Source of the DNA: Endocalyx cinctus
Taxonomy: Eukaryota; Ascomycota; Sordariomycetes; Amphisphaeriales; Apiosporaceae
Assembly (NCBI GenBank): GCA_001600455.1
Contig: BCKC01000004.1
Span: 620,001 to 684,000 of the forward strand
Reading direction: 5' to 3'
DNA length: 64,000 bases
The notes under the pieces: model-generated
What the model saw: the letters and a program-made list of their open reading frames with translations, nothing else
Database searches by the model: none
What the model was told of the DNA's origin: nothing
Made by a program: the position numbers and the translations under genes
In this document: piece by piece, positions 10,311 through 21,976 of the stretch
Layout: every line of letters starts with the position of its first letter
Position numbering within the stretch: the first letter of the stretch is position 1

Positions 10311-11272
10311 CCTTCTTCTTCTTCTTTTCTTTTAAACTTCGAGCATATGCGAGGGGGGCTTTCATTGGTTAGACTCGCGAGTTTGGTCTATAAATACCAA
10401 GTCAATACCATCTGCAAAGATATTTAATGTAGTGTAAACGGGTAGATGCAGGCTTTGTCCCAAGAGTTTTGTTGACATTTGGATTCTAGTGTATTACGAT
10501 ATACTACAAAGTATATGTAGTATACTGTGATGTACAGGTATGGATGTTCACCAATATATCAAAAAGAGCAATGAAACATACTTAAGTACTTTAAGTATGC
10601 CCATACGTGTACTGTAATGGTTAGTACAGAACTCCACTTCCTAATTTGCACTAATTAATGATATACAGTGCTGTTCATAGCGACTACACTAGTATTTGAG
10701 GCTCTGGTGGGTACTCAGAAATAAAATGACTGGTCTTTTCTTCTTTTACTGCGCAGTACTACTAACCATGCCATGTACAGTTTGTCAGTCTGTCTTGTCT
10801 GGTTCATAATCTCCGAAGGATTACTTATCACATCCGTATCACAGTATCACTTTTACTTATTCGTCAATTCGTCCCGTTTTTGATTGTTCAGAGATACGGT
10901 AAATGAGATGACGGAATTCCCGTCCTATAATACTGTTCATATAGTATGGAGAAAGACAGGATACTACTAAAATAATGATAACCGGGCTAAATAAAGAATA
11001 ATACCGTAAAAACGGTATGTTTACTTGGTGATTTTAATGGAAGTCACATTATTGTATATGTATCCATGGATGCGCAATGAGTATAGCGTACTAGGACCTG
11101 CGCTCGAAAGAAATCAATTAACGAACGACCAACATGCGGCGTGGTAAACTGGGGACTCGGGACTGGGGACCAGGGTTGAAATATTCAGGGGTTTTTATCT
11201 TCTCCAGCAAAATCGAAACCGTGTGTACTATGTAGTAGGTCAGGTCAGGCAGCACAATGAAACAAAATTGGG

Positions 11273-11294
11273 TAGATAGATAGATAGATAGATT
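11273..11294. repeat. (TAGA)n microsatellite next to TTA repeats
   Basis: Five tandem TAGA units running directly into a short ATT repeat. Confidence 0.9.
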
Positions 11295-11664
11295 ATTATT
11301 ATTGTTGTGCTTTTTTTTTTTTTTCCTCTCCCATCCCTCTTTCTTCCCCTTCCACGCACTCACGCACACTCTCTCCCAAGATTATCTATTCTGTTGAACA
11401 GAATTAGTGATTTTTCAATCCTTGTGACTTTGTCTAGATATGAACTCAAGATGAAATCAGAGTTATTATTGTTTTCTTGGAAATTTACTTAGTTCAAAGC
11501 ACGGCGCAAAACGAACGATCGAGCGAACGAACGGCGAATTAAACACGATACGCCACAAGTCGACTTGAAAAAGCGAACTTCGTTGGGGGTTACCGCTGGA
11601 TTCGATAAATACACTACACCAATCATTCGCTCATTTATACCATTTACACTAACAATAGTCGCTC

Positions 11665-11714
11665 TTTTTTTTTTTTTTTTAATTACATTTTCTCATTAAA
11701 AAAAAAAAAAAAAC
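11665..11714. repeat. T16/A17 inverted pair
   Basis: T16 at 11665-11680 and A17 at 11698-11714 are separated by 17 bases, so the two runs can pair as a perfect A/T hairpin stem. This may be a nucleosome-free element or only homopolymer expansion. Confidence 0.8.
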
Positions 11715-13037
11715 TTGATCCGGAGAAGTTTCATGTAATGCGACGCAATAATACTACATTTGAAAAAGGAATTTTTAATCGATATAACACGCGCATTAAA
11801 CTCGACCTATAAGCTCTGAAACACTTATCCACTGAGATAGGTAAGTAAATTTTTATGGTAATAGTGCAGTGATTGTTGGATTCAGGGGCTTGCATCTCTT
11901 AGCTGCAGTTCAAAATCTGCAGTTACCGGGGAAGCTGCAGCTTAATGGATCCCGTCCATTATCCTTTCCCCCCCTTCGCAGAGAGCCAAACAGTCAGATA
12001 GAGGTGCAGGATATCCGTAATATGTACAGCCAGTATTGTATTACCATCCATTTACACTTACATGCACACCCTCAACTGGATCTATCCATTGGATATACTT
12101 TTCTAGTGATTGATATAATTGAGTTTTGGTTAAGCTAACTTTTATCTTAAAAAAATTCATATCAATAGGATATAGGATATTTACGATATTACTCAATAGC
12201 TAATCCAAATTCCGAAAAAAACAAATTGAAACAACCCATGGATTATTCGAAGACCTAACTGCTATACCTTTTCTTCTATCAGTATAAATTCAACCCTAAC
12301 AAGGAGTATAATACTGATTAAGTATCATACCACTCACTACCAAGTACAGCGTGACACCGAAGAATATATCTTTCCACCCCCCCTTTTTCTCACAAAAAAA
12401 AAAAAGAAAAAAAAGAAAAGAAAAAGAAACCCCAACTTAATCGCCCCTAATTAATATCGGACTTGCATGCGACAATAAGCCACTTAATAAAATAATAATC
12501 ATCTTAAAAAAGAAGAAAAAAAAAAGAGAGAGAGAGAACCGTTTATCCTTTGGAATATACGCCGCGAACTCTTAGTTTCGGATGTACGAATCTTTCTTCC
12601 CCCAAATTTCAGTATTTCCAATTTTCCAATTTTCCCCACTGTATACGATCAAACTTTCTTAAACATTACCCAAATTCGTACGAGTCAAGAGTTAAAAAAG
12701 ATCTACAACTGCTACTCTATCTAAACGTCTCAGCCCCCTAATCGAGCAGGAGCTCGGCCTTGACTTAGGCTTTAGTTTCTGCTTTTACGAACGAGCCTAA
12801 ACGATTAATTTATGTATTTCCTTTTCCACGTTTCCGATCGTTGACTACTTTTTTTTTTCCCGCGCCCGAGTGGGTTGAAAGTTAGTAGGAAGATCATTTG
12901 AGATCGTTTCCCCGAATTAAGAAACAAGACAAAGACAAGAATTGCGCCGGTTGCAATTAGCCAATTTTAAACTCGCCGCGCCTTACTTGACCGTCAGTTA
13001 AGCTCTAAGCGCTACAGTACGCGGCACTGCAACGATC

Positions 13038-15720
13038 ATGGATTACTCGAGGTCTACCTCTAATACTACTGCTGCTGCGGTACCCCCTATNCCCCGCCAA
13101 TCCCGACACTCTTCCTCGCGTCGTAAGATTGATCCTTCCATGCACCTGCAGATTCGCGACCGTGATGCCGGCCGAGTCCCTATTCCTCCTGCCTCTCCGG
13201 AACTGATTTCAAATCTAATCACGAGCTTGTCTGTTATATCCAAACCAGCCAACAAACACTTCGACAATCCAAACCTGTCCCTCTCCAATTCCTCTTCTCG
13301 AGAAGGTAGCTTCGGTGTCGAGTACGGAAAGTATCTAAGCCCTAGTTTCAATCGACCTAGAGACGAAATCGATCTCGACGAATTGGCCGCTGCTCCTCCC
13401 ACTATACGGACTGCGAAACCTCCCTCTGGATTCTCACCTCTGACTGCCCCCAAATCGCCGAAATCTCCTCGTCGCGATGCAAGCAGCTTAAAGTCTTTAT
13501 TGCGCAACCCGTCCAGACCGTCGTCGAAAAGTTCTGTTTCTTCGCAGGATGATATACACAGCATCGGTAATTTATCGATTGAACGTGGTTTGGCTCCGAC
13601 GCCCGACCTACGAAGACAAAAGTCGAATGATAGCTGGGGAAAGAAAGTGGATCGGAAGAACAAAGGATTGATGTACATGAGTTCAAAGGAGCAATTGCGT
13701 GCCACTGAATCCGAAAAGAAACGAGCCCCCGGTGGATCCAGCAGTAATTCTAATAGCCTAAACCGGTCGTCGGCGAGACCTGACGCTTTTTTGGCCGAGA
13801 CACCGATCAACGAAGAGCCACTTGATTCGTTCCTGAGAGACGCAGTGCCGAGTCCAGCCGAACCTGGAAACGTACACCGATCGATCCCTGCTCGCGACTC
13901 TTCTCTACGCAAGACCAGTGCGAATTCTAAGAGAACTTCGCAGAGATCCACTCGATCGAAGAGAGAAAGTGACCAAGGAGTAAGCAACTCGATACCGGAG
14001 TACGACGAACATTCCAGATCGCACGATTCTCATCGGCGGCGGTACGACAGTCATCGTCAAGCTCCCAAGAGTCGAGATACCATGACCACAGACATGGCCA
14101 GCTCACACAGATCCAGCACGAGCATATCCTCGAGCAAGCCGCTACGAGATGCTATATATACCCATGAACTGCCCGTAACCAGTTATTCTATTGAATCCCC
14201 TGTCGTCGAGGAAGGTGCACCGTTCCCCTCCGTGTCTCAAGCTCGACGGCGGAGTGCGCGAAGCTCGGATCGAATGAAATCTGGCCGTACAACGCCGGAC
14301 CCCGGCGACCCCGTCAGAATCAAGAGGAGCGGATCCCGCTTGAAGCGTATTTCCGGCGGAGCTAAAAGCCCCGATACCACCCAAACAAAAAGAGAACATG
14401 CCGTCCCCGACGCCACCGTCACTTATGAGCGTCCCAGAAGTGCCGACTCGATCGATGACGCTGTCGAGTCGTACCTATGCTCACCCAGATTATCCCAGAA
14501 AATAAGACATCCTCAAACAGGCCGAACGATATCGTTCTCCGAGGTAGGAGACTCCGAAGGCTCGGCGGTGTTTTGTTGCGTTGGAATGGGATTGACCAGA
14601 TATATCACTGCCTTCTACGATGAGCTCGCATTGACACTAAAGCTTCGACTTATAACACCCGATCGACCTGGTATAGGCGATAGTGAGCCATATTCGGATG
14701 GAACTTCTACACCCCTGAGTTGGCCCGGTACGTTTTTTCCACCCTTTAAGTACCTTTTATGCAGCATGCACTAATTAGCCCATAGATGATGTATACGCTA
14801 TATGCCAGGCACTTAAAATTACCAAATTCTCTATCCTAGCACACTCCGCTGGAGCTATTTACGCACTTGCAACAGCCCTCCGTATGCCGCAACATATCCG
14901 CGGTCGGATCCACCTACTGGCCCCGTGGATCCCCCCGTCCCAACTAAATGTCTTCGGCGCATCTCAAGCCACACCGCCCGCAAATGCGATCCCCACGTCG
15001 CAGCGTATATTGCGGGCACTCCCCACACCCTTCCTCAAGGCGGCTAACAGTTCATTCATGACGGCTACAAGTAGCTCGATTACCAGCTCACTGCCGAAGA
15101 ACACGCCCCGCCGCAGCAAGCGGAAGACAGCCGTAGCCAACGGTACAGGGTCAGACATGCCATCGTCAAACAGACGTGACGTCGCTATGGACAAAGAGAA
15201 CATTGAGAACGGAGAGTACAGTGGCAAGCAACCTAAAGCCACCGAAAGCATGGATCAGATTCGCCCCACGGGAGGCGAGGTACAGTCGGTGCTAGGAGCC
15301 GCGAGCGACGCCATGGCGGACAAGGAGCGGCAGATGACGTACGACATGCGACTCACGCACGCGATCTGGGAGCTATCGACGCGGGGTGCCAACCCCGCCG
15401 TGGACCTGATCGTCTGTTTCGAAAGACGGCACACGATCGGATTCCGGTACGTAGACATCACGCGACCCGTAGTCATCCACCACGGCAGCAAAGACTCGCG
15501 GGTACCGGTCGACAACGTCCGGTGGCTGGGCAAGACGATGCGCAGATGCGAGGTCAGAGTTTTAGAAGGCGAGGGCCACGGCCTCATGGCCAGCGCTATG
15601 GTCATGGGGAACGTGCTCATGGAAATCAGCAAGGAGTGGGAAGACTGGACTATGTTGACCAATTCGGGTAGGGGCAGGACAGAGGAGAGAGGAAGGAGGA
15701 TGACGGTGGGTGCTAGGTAA
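13038..15720 (+). CDS. Alpha/beta hydrolase with long disordered N-terminus
   Basis: Exons are 13038-14727 and 14786-15720 (874 aa). The intron opens GTACGT and has a CTAAT branch point, and the join restores WPDDVYAICQALKITKFSIL. Residues 1 to about 480 are low-complexity, rich in Ser, Arg and Pro, with many RRxS/RSxS sites that kinases could use. The hydrolase domain covers about 490-870. It has an early strand (GSAVFCCVGMG), an RPGIGDS turn, nucleophile elbow AHSAGA (S584), acid segment SKDSRVPVD and GEGHGL (His828), so a Ser-Asp-His triad is present. A Ser/Lys-rich insertion around 620-720 interrupts the cap region. Base 13091 is N, leaving residue 18 undefined. Conserved fungal proteins of this shape exist, but the substrate is unknown to me. 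Confidence 0.9.
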
Positions 15721-16857
15721 ACTTGTTTTACCATACGCATACGCACCATATCACATCCAAATGCATGCTTGCATATATACATATTCACATATCGCGACGA
15801 TCCATTTACCACTCACCTATTACTACGATCACGTACGCTGATGACGTTAATAATTCCCTTGCCTCTTTTCTTACGTTTCGGTCATTTTATAACGACAGCC
15901 CATTTTACCCTGTTCATTTTTTTTCTGCTTATTTAAGAAACTCACATGATGGGGATCAAGGACATGCGATTCAATATCATTTATTATGTATATTATAGAT
16001 AAAGGTCTGGTTCGATTTTTGAGTCCTTTCCCAAGGGGAGAAGTAAAAAAAGGACCAGCAAACATCACAAACTATCACTTACTGCCCACGCGTAATTTCT
16101 ATTGTATTAAAGATTTGGAGGACATCATAACATAAGGGCTCTTATGTATTTCTTTTTAATTGTGTATAGATTATCATATAAAACACACGAAGTTCATACG
16201 TCAACTTTTTATATATACATAAGGGCGTACGTATATATGTATAGAATGGAATTGGTACGGAATTGGATTGACGGATGGATGGAATGGATGGAATGGATGG
16301 ATTAGAGATAATAATGGGTTGGGAAGTTCAAGGAACTGTCATTCGTTTTTGTGTTTGAATCTCGTATCGGAAAGTACCCGTGGACATTGGTTGAAAGGTG
16401 TATCACTGTATTTTGTAATTATTAATACTCAAGTTTGATAGAAAGAAATTTTTTTATGAAAATCTACCAAGATGAGGAGTTATCTACACTTCGAACAACC
16501 TCGATGATGTGAAGAACGCCCTGGCTGGTCGTGATGGAAGCACACTTCGCCACATATTTTAGGCATTCATTGGCGTCTTTACATCGGACTTCAGGGACTG
16601 CGCCTGCGTGATGATACACAGTATAGTATTTTGGTGTCGTGGTAGGTCCAAGCCACCTCCAAGCCGCTCTGACGATGTACTTCAGAAAACGCCACCAACT
16701 TCATTGGCTAAAGTCAGCTCTCCATTGCAGCCTGCCGCTGCTCAGTAGGGCCATCTTCGCACCACTTCTAATCCAGATCATATCTTCCTCTTACAACTTC
16801 GTTTTTCCTTCCGAATGTAAAAGCCAAACTTACCGTATAATCTTCTACTAGTCCGCT
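15721..16857. other. Intergenic with GGATGGAAT repeats and a protein-like minus-strand frame
   Basis: Mostly AT-rich. A GGATGGAAT-type tandem repeat lies at 16272-16302. A minus-strand open frame at about 16464-16690 looks protein-like and is reported separately as a finding. The right end is the promoter of the ankyrin gene. Confidence 0.5.
16272..16302. repeat. GGATGGAAT tandem repeat
   Basis: Three imperfect 9-bp units built from GGATGGAAT and GGATGGAT. Confidence 0.85.
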
Positions 16858-19719
16858 ATGGATGTCCTCAGTGTTGTTGCCAGCGTTATCGCCATTGGGC
16901 AAGCAGCAGCTGCCGTGCCAAAGATTGTTGACAAGTTGAGGTCTATCAAGAATACCGGTACCGAATTCGCAAACTTATTAATGGAGGTAAGCTCAACATC
17001 AAATTATTCATATCATCAAGTCTAAATTGACGACGGACTGTCGCGGCTCTCTAGATGCAGCGACTAAATATGTTGTACGAGTATATGAAGAGAACTCTCA
17101 ATGAATTCACCGGCGCCCACATCCCAGACGAATTGAAAGTAGATGAGCCATCTTACATAGGCCAGATCAAGATTGATTTCGAAACTCTTGTTAAGGAGCT
17201 GAATGATTTGCTGAATGCTTGTTTAGTCGATAAAAAGGGGCACCGGGAGGTATCGAAAATGATATGGCTTAAATCGAAGAAGAAGGCTGCACGCCTTTGT
17301 GAACAAGCCTCTGAATTGAGAAATCAACTAGAGTACCTTCACAGGCTTATTGCTTCTGAAGCCAATGCGTATGTCTGCCCCTGAGCTATTTATTACTTAC
17401 CATTCTCACAGAACCACAGGAAACAGGGTGCTTTAATATTTGAGACGTATGCTCGAGTTGTGAGGCTCGACTCTCTTCTCACACCCGGGCCCACGTCGCT
17501 GCGAATCGCGGATAGTGCTTCATCAATTGCTAAAGTCGACGACTCGCATGTGCCCAACGAATCGACGATGGTATCTTCGGAGATTAATACAAGCTCGAAT
17601 TTGCCGAATGCTCAGCTTTTGAAACCAACTGACAGACTAACTTTCCAGTCTCCAAAAACGCGTTGTCGGTGCGAGTGTCATCGAAGGATAAGTCGAAGTT
17701 GGGGTTCGCAAATGATCTTGCCCGGCGGCTTCGTTTTCTCATACGAACGACGACTGAACGTTCGTGCTGTTCGATGCCCCGCGTGTCATTGCGATCCTTC
17801 TGGTCACTCGCACAAGTTCGAATTCAAACTCCCTAATTGGATAGGGAAGACGTCAGTCATAGCTGCAGTCGTCATAGGAGCATGCGGGCTACCGTCGATT
17901 TCGTTACGACCCGTTGTTGTATTCGATGATATGTATCCGCTATGGCTGATCAGCCTTGATCGTGATTTGACAACGCTCCGACAACATTTGATGGATTTTT
18001 CGCTCAGTATAGTTGATACTCACAGCTCGGGACTGAGCATATTTGAGGTAATCCCAGATGCAGTGAGCCATATATCTTCGTGGGGCTAAAGAGACCACCA
18101 GTTCATAATGATGTGGGGGGTAGATACTATATTGAAGAATTGCCTCAATGAATGGGGATATTTACTCAGTAATACAGATGTAGGAAGGTAAGTTCATTGT
18201 CAAATTGAGTTCTATAAATGTGACATCGGCACTTAGTTAACTATGTGCTAGGGCGGCAGCATGGACAGCTCGACGAAGTTTACTTGATACCAAACTTAAT
18301 TTTAACGAAGACGAGCGAAACTCTTTTGAAAGAGTGATCGAGGCTGCGAACGAAGATGATCCAGATGAGTTCTTGGATTTATTCGACGTTATATATCATT
18401 CAAAGCAGCTCGACGATAGACTTTCGAAAAATCCCGAGTTAGTTCATTTTCGAGTTTCAACAGGGGAGACTATCATCCATGTTGCTTGCCAATATAATGC
18501 AGTGGACTCGCTAAGTGTTATTTTGAACTACGGTGCTTATGTCGATGACGCAAGCACGCGGAGGCACTGGACGCCTCTTCATACTGCTGTATCGTGTCGA
18601 AGCATAGAATGCGCCCTTTTGCTCATCAAGTCAGGATGTAATCTAAACGTCGCAGATTCGATAGGCTGGACACCGCTCCATCTGGCCGTTTCTTCGCAGG
18701 AAAAAACTGCGGATGAACTAGTTGAGGAGATGTTGTCGCGGGGTGCTTCAATCACTGCTATTGATTATTTCAATGACACGGTGTTGCACGGGATCAACGA
18801 CACATGTGGATATGATTCAATGAGCCAAAGAGTATCCCTTTTACTAAAGGCTGGAGCGAATCATTTAATGGAAGCAAAAAATGAATCAGGTGCGACGCCT
18901 TTACTCTCGGCTATTTCGAAAAATTGTCACAATGCTACTCGCGTGTTGATTGAGCAGGGGGCTTGTCTTGCTGTAACTGATCGTTTGTCGAGTAACATCT
19001 TACATTGTGCAACAACACGTGGAACGAAGGATTTGTTCCGAGTATTGAAAGATGCCGAAATTAGCAATATCGATATTAGAACCACAGACTGTATTGCATT
19101 TACACCATTACATTATTTTTGGCTGCGATCAGAGGTGGATCCGTTTGAAAAAGATTATGTATTGGGTCAACTTGAACATGAAGATAAGAGAGCGTACGAG
19201 GATTTTATACGCGATGTGCGAGACCGAGTCATTATGATTGAGGCCGAGAAGCTGAACCTGGTTATTTCGCAGCTCAGGGGACACTCGTTCACGTCAGCTA
19301 GGAATAACCTAAAGGATCTGGAAGAAGCAAAGCGGAAAGCTAAAATTGATTCCGAAGCGGAAACGTTTAGAGCTATTGCTCATGATATAAGAGCTGGGGA
19401 CATTGACCTGGCAATAGAATCGCTGGAGGAATTCATCGAAGTGTCGAGAGAAAGAATGAAGATCTCACCGATATTTGAATTCCTTGATACACTGAGATCA
19501 GAAAATAATGATCACGAAGAACTCGAGCACTCCGATCGGCGAATTTATTTCAAGGTGGATTCCGAGGATGAATCAACTATGTCGGGAGAAGCTTCAGGGA
19601 AAAAAGAGGTAGAGGACGAGACTCAAGAAGAAAATACGCCATCGTCTAATAATATTGGCGGTGAAGATGTCCAGGATGTTGAAGAGGATGAAGGTTGGAC
19701 GACTGCAGATGACGAATAG
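16858..19719 (+). CDS. Ankyrin-repeat protein with fungal STAND-type N-terminal domain
   Basis: Five exons: 16858-16986, 17055-17368, 17420-18047, 18102-18187 and 18252-19719 (874 aa). The third intron is only 54 nt, in phase 0, and removes an in-frame TAA at 18087. Residues 1 to about 140 match the alpha-helical N-terminal domain common to fungal STAND/NLR-like and related proteins (MDVLSVVASVIAIGQAAAAV, then coiled helices). A Cys/His-rich segment follows (CRCECHRR ... CPACHCDPSGHSH). Degenerate ankyrin repeats occupy about 455-650 (TGETIIHVACQ, WTPLHTAVSCRS, GWTPLHLAVSSQ, GATPLLSAISKN, SNILHCATTRG). The C-terminus is acidic. No NACHT or NB-ARC ATPase is present, so this is not a complete NLR. 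It may act in protein-protein recognition; function unknown. Confidence 0.88.
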
Positions 19720-19885
19720 GTCGATTACGGGAGTTGGGTGTCATTACGAAATATCCTTTACTCTTCACTCTCGAGATATACCACGAAGGCAGATTGGTGG
19801 AGACAGTTTCATAGAATAATACATATTCAACCTTGGTAGTTTTATCTATTGCATACACCTCTAAGCTAGCTTTAACTAATACTCG

Positions 19886-20918
19886 CTAGGGACAAAAAGA
19901 CCAATCTTCGGGGAACTGTGTACATTTCACGTCCGGGTGAGTGTCACGGAAGATATCTTCGTACTCGTCAACCCTAGTCGCGGGATCGCGAGCTTGGCGG
20001 AAGTAATCTTGCGTTTGAGTCTTAATCGCCGGGTCATCCCACATCTTGGCCATCCACTTCAGCCCATCCTCGCTAATTCCCTCGAGGGGGAACTGGTACG
20101 AGCGAAATCGCTACTCCCCCAAAAACGATCAATAAGAAATATTTTCCTCCACTACTAATAAAAAGTACGTATAGGGGAAGGGAAGATAACGGGAAAGGCA
20201 CTTACCCAGAGAACCGGCCAAAAAAAGGCATCGGCGATCCCAAAGTCGCCAAAAAGAAACCCTTGATCCTCCTCCGCAGATCGACCCAGCTGCGCGAGCC
20301 GCTTCTTAGTCGCCGCCCTAGCGTCGCTCCAAAGCTCGACCAACTTCCGACACTCGGCGGCGGCGGCGTCGCTTACGGGAACGGCGCCCCCGACCCGCGC
20401 CGATTCGTACCTGGCCAGAAAATTGGTATGATACGTGCCCCTCACGGCCGAGAAGCCCGAGTGCATCTTGGCGACGGCGGAGCGGGCGCGGGCGCGCAGC
20501 TCGACGTCGCGGGGCCAGAGCGGTAATTCGGGATGCTGCTCGGCGAGAAATTCGGCGATGGCGAGGGAGTCGGCGATGATGAGGTTTTCGTCGCCGGAGC
20601 TGGGATTTTTGGCCGCGTCGCGGACTTCCAGGACAGGGAGAAGCTTGTCTTTGGGGAGGTGGGAAGGGAGTGGCGCGTATTTGGGGTAGAGGTGCAGAGT
20701 GTGTGGGATTTGGAAATAGGCGAGGATGAGGGCGACGCGAGCTCCCCAGCCTTTTGGGTCAATCCATCCCGTTTTTGGTTTTATGTTAGTTAGTTCATGT
20801 TACTTGATTTGCAGTTGGAAAGTTTGGACGATAGGTACGTAGGTGGATGGAACGTACCGGAGTACCGGGTTACGTAGGCGTATAAAGTGTACTCGAATTT
20901 CGGGATGGAGTCAGCCAT
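19886..20918 (-). CDS. Glutathione S-transferase family protein
   Basis: Three exons on the minus strand: 20858-20918, 20206-20750 and 19886-20110 (276 aa). The first intron starts GTACGT, contains CTAACTAAC and ends at an unusual AAAAG acceptor. The join gives TLYAYVTRYSGWGARVALIL, the first strand and helix of a thioredoxin-like GST N-domain. PVLEVRD and the ENLIIADSLAIAEFLAEQ helix follow, with the glutathione-binding Asp-Ser in IADSLAIAEFL. The C-domain (GDFGIADAFFWPVLW) carries the conserved N-capping/hydrophobic-staple type motif. The last exon adds a longer tail ending CTQFPEDWSFCP. Probably cytosolic detoxification or a Ure2-like role; the substrate cannot be read from the sequence. 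The gene body is GC-rich. It lies tail-to-tail with the ankyrin gene, about 165 bp apart. Confidence 0.9.
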
Positions 20919-21976
20919 TTTTATTTACGTTTTGACTTTAAGAAGAGTTGAACGGGGTTCAAGAATCAAGACAAACGAGAGGTATACTTTCTTATTTATA
21001 AACGTAATACGACAGTGGGTGACGATGGTGCTAGCCGATTGCGGCCGGGAATATCAGATATCTGGGATTACAAGATCCGTGGTATGTACTTGCGATGACT
21101 CAGAAAATAGTCCACTCTACGACATAGAGTAAAAATGAGGCTCGGAAGGGGTGGTTAATGTGAATATCATAGGATTTATTTAGTTTATCAAAATATCTTT
21201 TTGGTTATACTCGCCCATCGCCTCAACCATTTTTAGCTTAGAGATTCGCTAATGCTTGTTTGAAGCTTTGTATACATAAACACTCACACGCAGTGGGTAT
21301 ATATAATGGATATGAAGAACAACCACGCTAGATTTATATCTGAATAAATAGATAAATGATTATTTCATTTATCTCGAATCTCGAACTTTTTTTCTTCTTA
21401 TGATCTGATTCCTTTACTTTATTTTTTTTTTATCAAGTGTTTAGATTAAATCCAGATGGATCCATTGGAAATAATATTTTCACGTGACTTTCAATTCTAA
21501 CGAGCTTCGCACGAGCGTGGTCCGTGCTTCTAAGAAAAAAGTTGGCGTTCTCTTTCTTAGGAATTTTTGCAAGAAACGCGCTACAAACCATCGTTAACTG
21601 GAGACACTTTTCTTAATAAAATGCATGCAAGGGCATAGCATAATAAACATATGCGCCAGGAACAAACATTTATTCTTACATTCGATTCGATTCAATTTTT
21701 AATTATACCCAGGAGATTCGGATTGAAATTGAAAAGAAAAGAGATAAAAACTTCGAGACGAGTTTTGGAACATCTATTTTTTCTCTCTTTCTACTTTACC
21801 TCTAGTAGACCTCTTTTCTCCGATCTACACGACCTCGAATCTTCGTCCCTCTCTGCGCGATAGATCGATTATCCTCTACTTTATTCGACGCGCATCAACA
21901 GAACGAATTGTTATATGAGATGATATGACATCAATAAATCCACAATTCCGATAGAGAACTAAATATACCGACCAAA
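20919..21976. other. Divergent intergenic between GST and SFH1
   Basis: Promoter region shared by two divergently transcribed genes. AT-rich and without supported coding sequence. The part near 21760-21860 is rich in TCT/CTC runs, consistent with the SFH1 leader. Confidence 0.5.

Larger units (their letters stand above)
9307..13037. other. 3.7-kb gene-poor AT-rich region
   Basis: The longest stretch without a supported gene. It contains (TAA)n at 9435-9454, T17 at 9661-9677, T22 at 10289-10310, (TAGA)n at 11273-11294, and a T16/A17 pair at 11665-11714. The final kilobase is rich in short A/G and T/C runs and is probably promoter and long 5' leader of the hydrolase gene at 13038. Several open frames of 60-115 codons occur, but none shows a protein-like pattern or splice continuity. 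Confidence 0.5.

Noticed and set aside
13043..13987. 314-codon frame antisense to the hydrolase N-terminus
   Set aside because: Mirror of a Ser/Arg-rich low-complexity coding region; no independent promoter or motif.
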